Shown: piece by piece, positions 22,554 to 24,602 of the stretch
How the letters are laid out: every line of letters starts with the position of its first letter
How positions within the stretch are numbered: position 1 is the first letter of the stretch
From: a virus
Reading direction: 5' to 3' (one strand)
IMG/VR virus record: IMGVR_UViG_3300047497_000015
Span: 1-24,602 of that record
DNA length: 24,602 bases
Translations under genes and position numbers: made by a program
Notes under the pieces: generated by a model
What the model saw: the letters and a program-made list of their open reading frames with translations, nothing else
Database searches by the model: none
What the model was told of the DNA's origin: nothing

Positions 22554-23225
22554 ATGTCCCTCGATCTCTCCGGCCTTTCCCAGGCCGAAACGGACGCTTT
22601 GCGCGCCCTTCTCGGCAAACTGAACCCCAACGGCGAAGGGGAAGCGAAGCCCGCTGCAAAGAAGCCGCGGCGCAAATCCTCGGACAAGATCCTGTATATG
22701 ACCGAGGAGGAAATCACCCGGCTCTTCGCCGTCATCAAAAGCCCGCGGGACTATGCCATGTTCCGGGTTGCTTACCACCGCGGCCTCCGGGCCAGCGAGC
22801 TGGGGAAGCTGCAGGTGTCGGACTACCGGGCGAAAGAAGAACGGTTGCAGGTCCGGCGGCTTAAGGGAAGCCGATCAGGCGAGTTCCACCTGACGAACAA
22901 GGAAATGAAGGCGCTCCGGAGCTGGCTCAAAATCCGGGGTGACAAACCGGGTCCGCTGTTTCCGTCCCGCCGCGGGAAGGGAATCAGCCAGCAGATGCTC
23001 GACGTCCTCATGAAGCGGTACGGCGACCGCGCGGGAATCCCGGCCGAGAAACGCCACATGCATTCGCTGAAGCACAGTTGCGGGACGCATCTTCTCGCCC
23101 GCGGTCTGAACATCGAAGATGTACGTGACCATCTGGGACACGTAAATATTCAGAACACCCTCATCTACGCTCAGATCACGAACGTCCGGCGCGAGGAACG
23201 CGACCGCCGGCTTCGGGACTGGTAG
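22554..23225 (+). CDS. Short tyrosine recombinase / integrase
   Basis: This 223-residue protein consists mostly of a catalytic tyrosine recombinase domain. Visible active-site residues are Arg79 (HRGLRASELGKL), Lys104 (RRLKGSRSGEFHL), His170 (MHSLKHSCGTHLL), His196 (LGHVNIQNT) and Tyr205 (LIYAQI). The position normally occupied by the second catalytic arginine is Lys173. The first 45 residues are short, with a basic AAKKPRRKSS linker, so the usual SAM-like core-binding domain is missing. The ribosome site AGGA fits the ATG at 22554. It probably catalyses integration/excision or site inversion for this element. Its last 50 bases overlap the opposing ribbon-helix-helix gene. Confidence 0.9.
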   Translation: MSLDLSGLSQAETDALRALLGKLNPNGEGEAKPAAKKPRRKSSDKILYMTEEEITRLFAVIKSPRDYAMFRVAYHRGLRASELGKLQVSDYRAKEERLQVRRLKGSRSGEFHLTNKEMKALRSWLKIRGDKPGPLFPSRRGKGISQQMLDVLMKRYGDRAGIPAEKRHMHSLKHSCGTHLLARGLNIEDVRDHLGHVNIQNTLIYAQITNVRREERDRRLRDW

Positions 23226-23469
23226 CGCCTACCTCCTTCAAAAGGCAATCGTGCAGCAGCGCTTTCACCAGCGTCTGCCACGGGACGCCGCGCGCGGCCG
23301 CGAGCTGCTGGGCGCGCTCGATGTCCGTCACCGGCAAGCGGATCGACACGTTCCGCGTGGGGACGGCGCCCCTTACTCCCTCCTTCACCAGACGGTCAGC
23401 CACCGCCGGGTGCTCCACAAACCACTTCTCCGATTTACCATTACTACCCGACAGGGATTTCTTCGCCAT
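23176..23469 (-). CDS. Ribbon-helix-helix (CopG-type) protein, antitoxin-like
   Basis: On the minus strand I choose ATG 23469 (MAKKSLSGSNGKSEKWFVEH), giving 97 residues; the longer upstream frame runs through the promoter and into the divergent gene. Residues about 38-80 (TRNVSIRLPVTDIERAQQLA, then ARGVPWQTLVKALLHDCL) are a clear ribbon-helix-helix domain of the kind found in CopG/BrnA-like antitoxins of type II toxin-antitoxin systems. No matching toxin is adjacent, since its downstream neighbour is the integrase on the other strand. It could be an orphan antitoxin or a repressor controlling the divergent gene at 23522. The C-terminal tail overlaps the integrase's end. Confidence 0.8.
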   Translation of the reverse strand: MAKKSLSGSNGKSEKWFVEHPAVADRLVKEGVRGAVPTRNVSIRLPVTDIERAQQLAAARGVPWQTLVKALLHDCLLKEVGATSPEAGGRVPRAGRS

Positions 23470-23475
23470 TTTTTG

Positions 23476-23514
23476 AGTATATACGTTTGTGTGACGCGCG
23501 AGTGCATATATACT
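23476..23514. promoter_or_regulatory. Divergent AT-rich promoter region with inverted repeat
   Basis: AGTATATA (23476-23483) and TATATACT (23507-23514) are mirror arms. Each arm contains a perfect -10 element (TATACT), one per strand, pointing outward. Each -10 lies only 6-7 bases from the start codon on its side (minus ATG at 23469, plus ATG at 23522). Clear -35 elements are not seen. The symmetry suggests one regulator, perhaps the ribbon-helix-helix protein, covers both promoters. Confidence 0.6.
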
Positions 23515-23521
23515 GGTGTAT

Positions 23522-24055
23522 ATGCGGGAACGATTGGTGACGCTTCCTCGAAGCTCAACCCGCAACTGCCCGCAAGCTTTTGCGAAGCTGTTGTCGCGCG
23601 TGGAAGTACGCGCCGGCCGTGGAGTGTTCCACGGCACCTTGATGCGGCCTGGCTCCGTGGTGGAAGAATCGAAACTGAGGCCTTCGCCCGAATACCCGCG
23701 CGTTCCGGTTCTTCTGGAATGCGCCGGCGTTTTCGGAGGGCGGGGGCATCACCGGGGTGAATGCTTGTGGGTTCTGTGGCGGCTCGACGGCGCAAGCTGG
23801 GATGAGCTGGGACGCGCGAAGGCCGAAGACTGGCGGTGGCAGGAAGTCCTGCAGCCGTTGGCGAGCGCGGCCGTGGACGCCGAACGGCCGGCACCTGTTC
23901 CCGTCGATATCTCGGGGATTTGCGACCGAGTACTCGCGTTCGTCGACGCGGAGCTGAGGCCGCTTCAGGAGTGCGATCGCATCCGTGCCCTGTCCACCAT
24001 GGAACACGATCTTTGCGCCTTGTGGAATGCGATCCACAGAAGCGCCGCCGCTTAA
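23522..24055 (+). CDS. Hypothetical protein divergent from the ribbon-helix-helix gene
   Basis: This 177-residue protein starts at ATG 23522; a GTG at 23516 is also in frame. There is no ribosome site, and a -10-like TATACT ends seven bases upstream, so it would be translated from a leaderless message. It has a basic N-terminus (MRERLVTLPRSSTRNCPQAF). The middle segment contains VPVLLECAGVFGG and CLWVLWRLDGASWDELGRAK. The C-terminal half is helical and acidic (RVLAFVDAELRPLQECDRIR). There is no known motif, signal peptide or membrane helix. I do not recognise it. Its shared control region suggests regulation by the ribbon-helix-helix protein. Confidence 0.65.
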   Translation: MRERLVTLPRSSTRNCPQAFAKLLSRVEVRAGRGVFHGTLMRPGSVVEESKLRPSPEYPRVPVLLECAGVFGGRGHHRGECLWVLWRLDGASWDELGRAKAEDWRWQEVLQPLASAAVDAERPAPVPVDISGICDRVLAFVDAELRPLQECDRIRALSTMEHDLCALWNAIHRSAAA

Positions 24056-24069
24056 CTTAACCGGGGTGC

Positions 24070-24602
24070 GTGGAACTGGGGACGGCAGTCTCGGAGTTTC
24101 TTGCCGAGCTGGTCCGCCGGAACAGTTCGGCCAGTACGCTTCGGTCTTACACGGCGGATTACCGGGAGTTCGTGGAAGCGATGCCGGCGGGCGCCCAGGT
24201 GGCGGACATCGATGTCCACCGGACTCGCGCCTGGCTGAGCGGCCTGATGGATCGGGAACTGAGCAAGCACACGATGCGGAACAAGCTGGGCGCGGTTCGC
24301 TCGATGTTCGACTATCTGGTCCGGACGCGGGTGATTCCGTTCAACCCGGCGCGGCGGGTGAAGACGCCGAAGGATGAGCCACCGCTGCCGCGCGTGCTTC
24401 CCGAGGCCGACGTTCACACGCTGCTGAATGGCGCGCTCGATGGCGACGTGGAGCGGCGGTACCGGGCGCGGGATGCGGCGGTTATAGAAGCCGCGGCAAA
24501 CGGCTTCATCGTGTCCGAGAGTGGAGTGGCAAACGATTGCCGTTTCGGCTTTGAGCGCGCCTTTGACCATGCCGTCGACGCGGCCTTGCCGAAGCCGCAT
24601 CA
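24070..24602 (+). CDS. Partial second tyrosine recombinase (XerC-like N-terminal part), possibly broken
   Basis: An open frame from GTG 24070 runs off the right edge. An in-frame stop at 24058-24060 excludes earlier starts. Residues 1-100 form a typical SAM-like core-binding domain of XerC/D-type recombinases (AVSEFLAELVRRNSSASTLR, SYTADYREF, NKLGAVRSMFDYLVRTRVIP, FNPARRVKTPK). It continues with LPRVLPEADVHTLLNG and RYRARDAAVIE, the normal entry to the catalytic domain. After about base 24489 the expected 'LLYATGLRxSEL' does not follow. The remaining frame (AAANGFIVSESGVANDCRF) is unlike any recombinase. The gene therefore seems interrupted or joined to unrelated DNA at that point. Confidence 0.78.
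   Translation, partial: MELGTAVSEFLAELVRRNSSASTLRSYTADYREFVEAMPAGAQVADIDVHRTRAWLSGLMDRELSKHTMRNKLGAVRSMFDYLVRTRVIPFNPARRVKTPKDEPPLPRVLPEADVHTLLNGALDGDVERRYRARDAAVIEAAANGFIVSESGVANDCRFGFERAFDHAVDAALPKPH
24478..24602 (-). pseudogene. Possible fragment of a DUF6283-like gene
   Basis: The minus strand from the right edge to about 24478 encodes LRQGRVDGMVKGALKAETAI, then VCHSTLGHDEAVCRGFYNR. The CH-x-T-L ... CRGF spacing with upstream GRV-x-x-MV resembles, from memory, the end of small DUF6283-type cysteine proteins. The frame then continues into antisense of the recombinase, so if real it is cut off close to 24485. The identification is tentative. Confidence 0.35.

Noticed and set aside
1-24602. 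CRISPR arrays, tRNA or rRNA genes
   Set aside because: No regularly spaced direct repeats, cloverleaf-like segments or rRNA-like sequence were noticed on either strand by eye.

Overview
The window is most likely part of a prophage (or temperate phage) of a long-tailed, non-contractile type, carried by a bacterium of the Acidobacteriota, probably Bryobacterales/Solibacter-like. The host guess rests on one cargo gene (6156-6878) that looks like the TIGR03435 'soil-associated' family, which is greatly expanded in Solibacter-type genomes, together with the high GC content. It is an inference, not a proof. No rRNA, tRNA or CRISPR array was seen.

The layout, left to right on the + strand, is as follows. 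1-338 is the end of an unrecognised gene. 348-5960 is the head and neck/tail-tube module: a prohead protease fused to the major capsid protein, a DUF2190-type capsid decoration protein, a head-tail joining protein, a tail-completion-like protein, a tail-terminator-like protein, the tail tube protein, and a tail assembly chaperone with a probable -1 frameshift extension. 5964-7699 is an accessory pocket inserted before the tape measure. It holds a zinc-ribbon/TIGR03435 gene on + and two genes on - (a zinc-ribbon membrane protein and a BRCT-domain protein). 7765-20013 is the tail tip module: tape measure, a small distal tail protein, three small ORFs, a 1453-residue tail hub protein with a lambda gpL-like four-cysteine motif, and a 1000-residue tail protein with repeats and a possible TIM-barrel hydrolase end. 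20025-20422 codes for two tiny proteins, one holin-like. A hairpin terminator follows, then a fibre-like protein carrying a signal peptide (20483-21283) and a second hairpin.

From 21486 the content changes to lysogeny/accessory genes with their own promoters: a BrnT/BrnA toxin-antitoxin pair, a 58-residue membrane-type ORF, a strong terminator, a short tyrosine recombinase, a ribbon-helix-helix protein on - facing an unknown gene on +, and the start of a second, XerC-like tyrosine recombinase that runs off the right edge. The last ~115 bases do not fit that recombinase and look like a piece of another gene on the opposite strand.

Terminase and portal genes are not present and would be expected to the left. 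No endolysin was recognised. The structural genes are close-packed and co-directional, often overlapping by a few bases, so they are probably one late operon. The genes after 21486 have promoter-like sequences so close to their start codons that their transcripts would be nearly leaderless.
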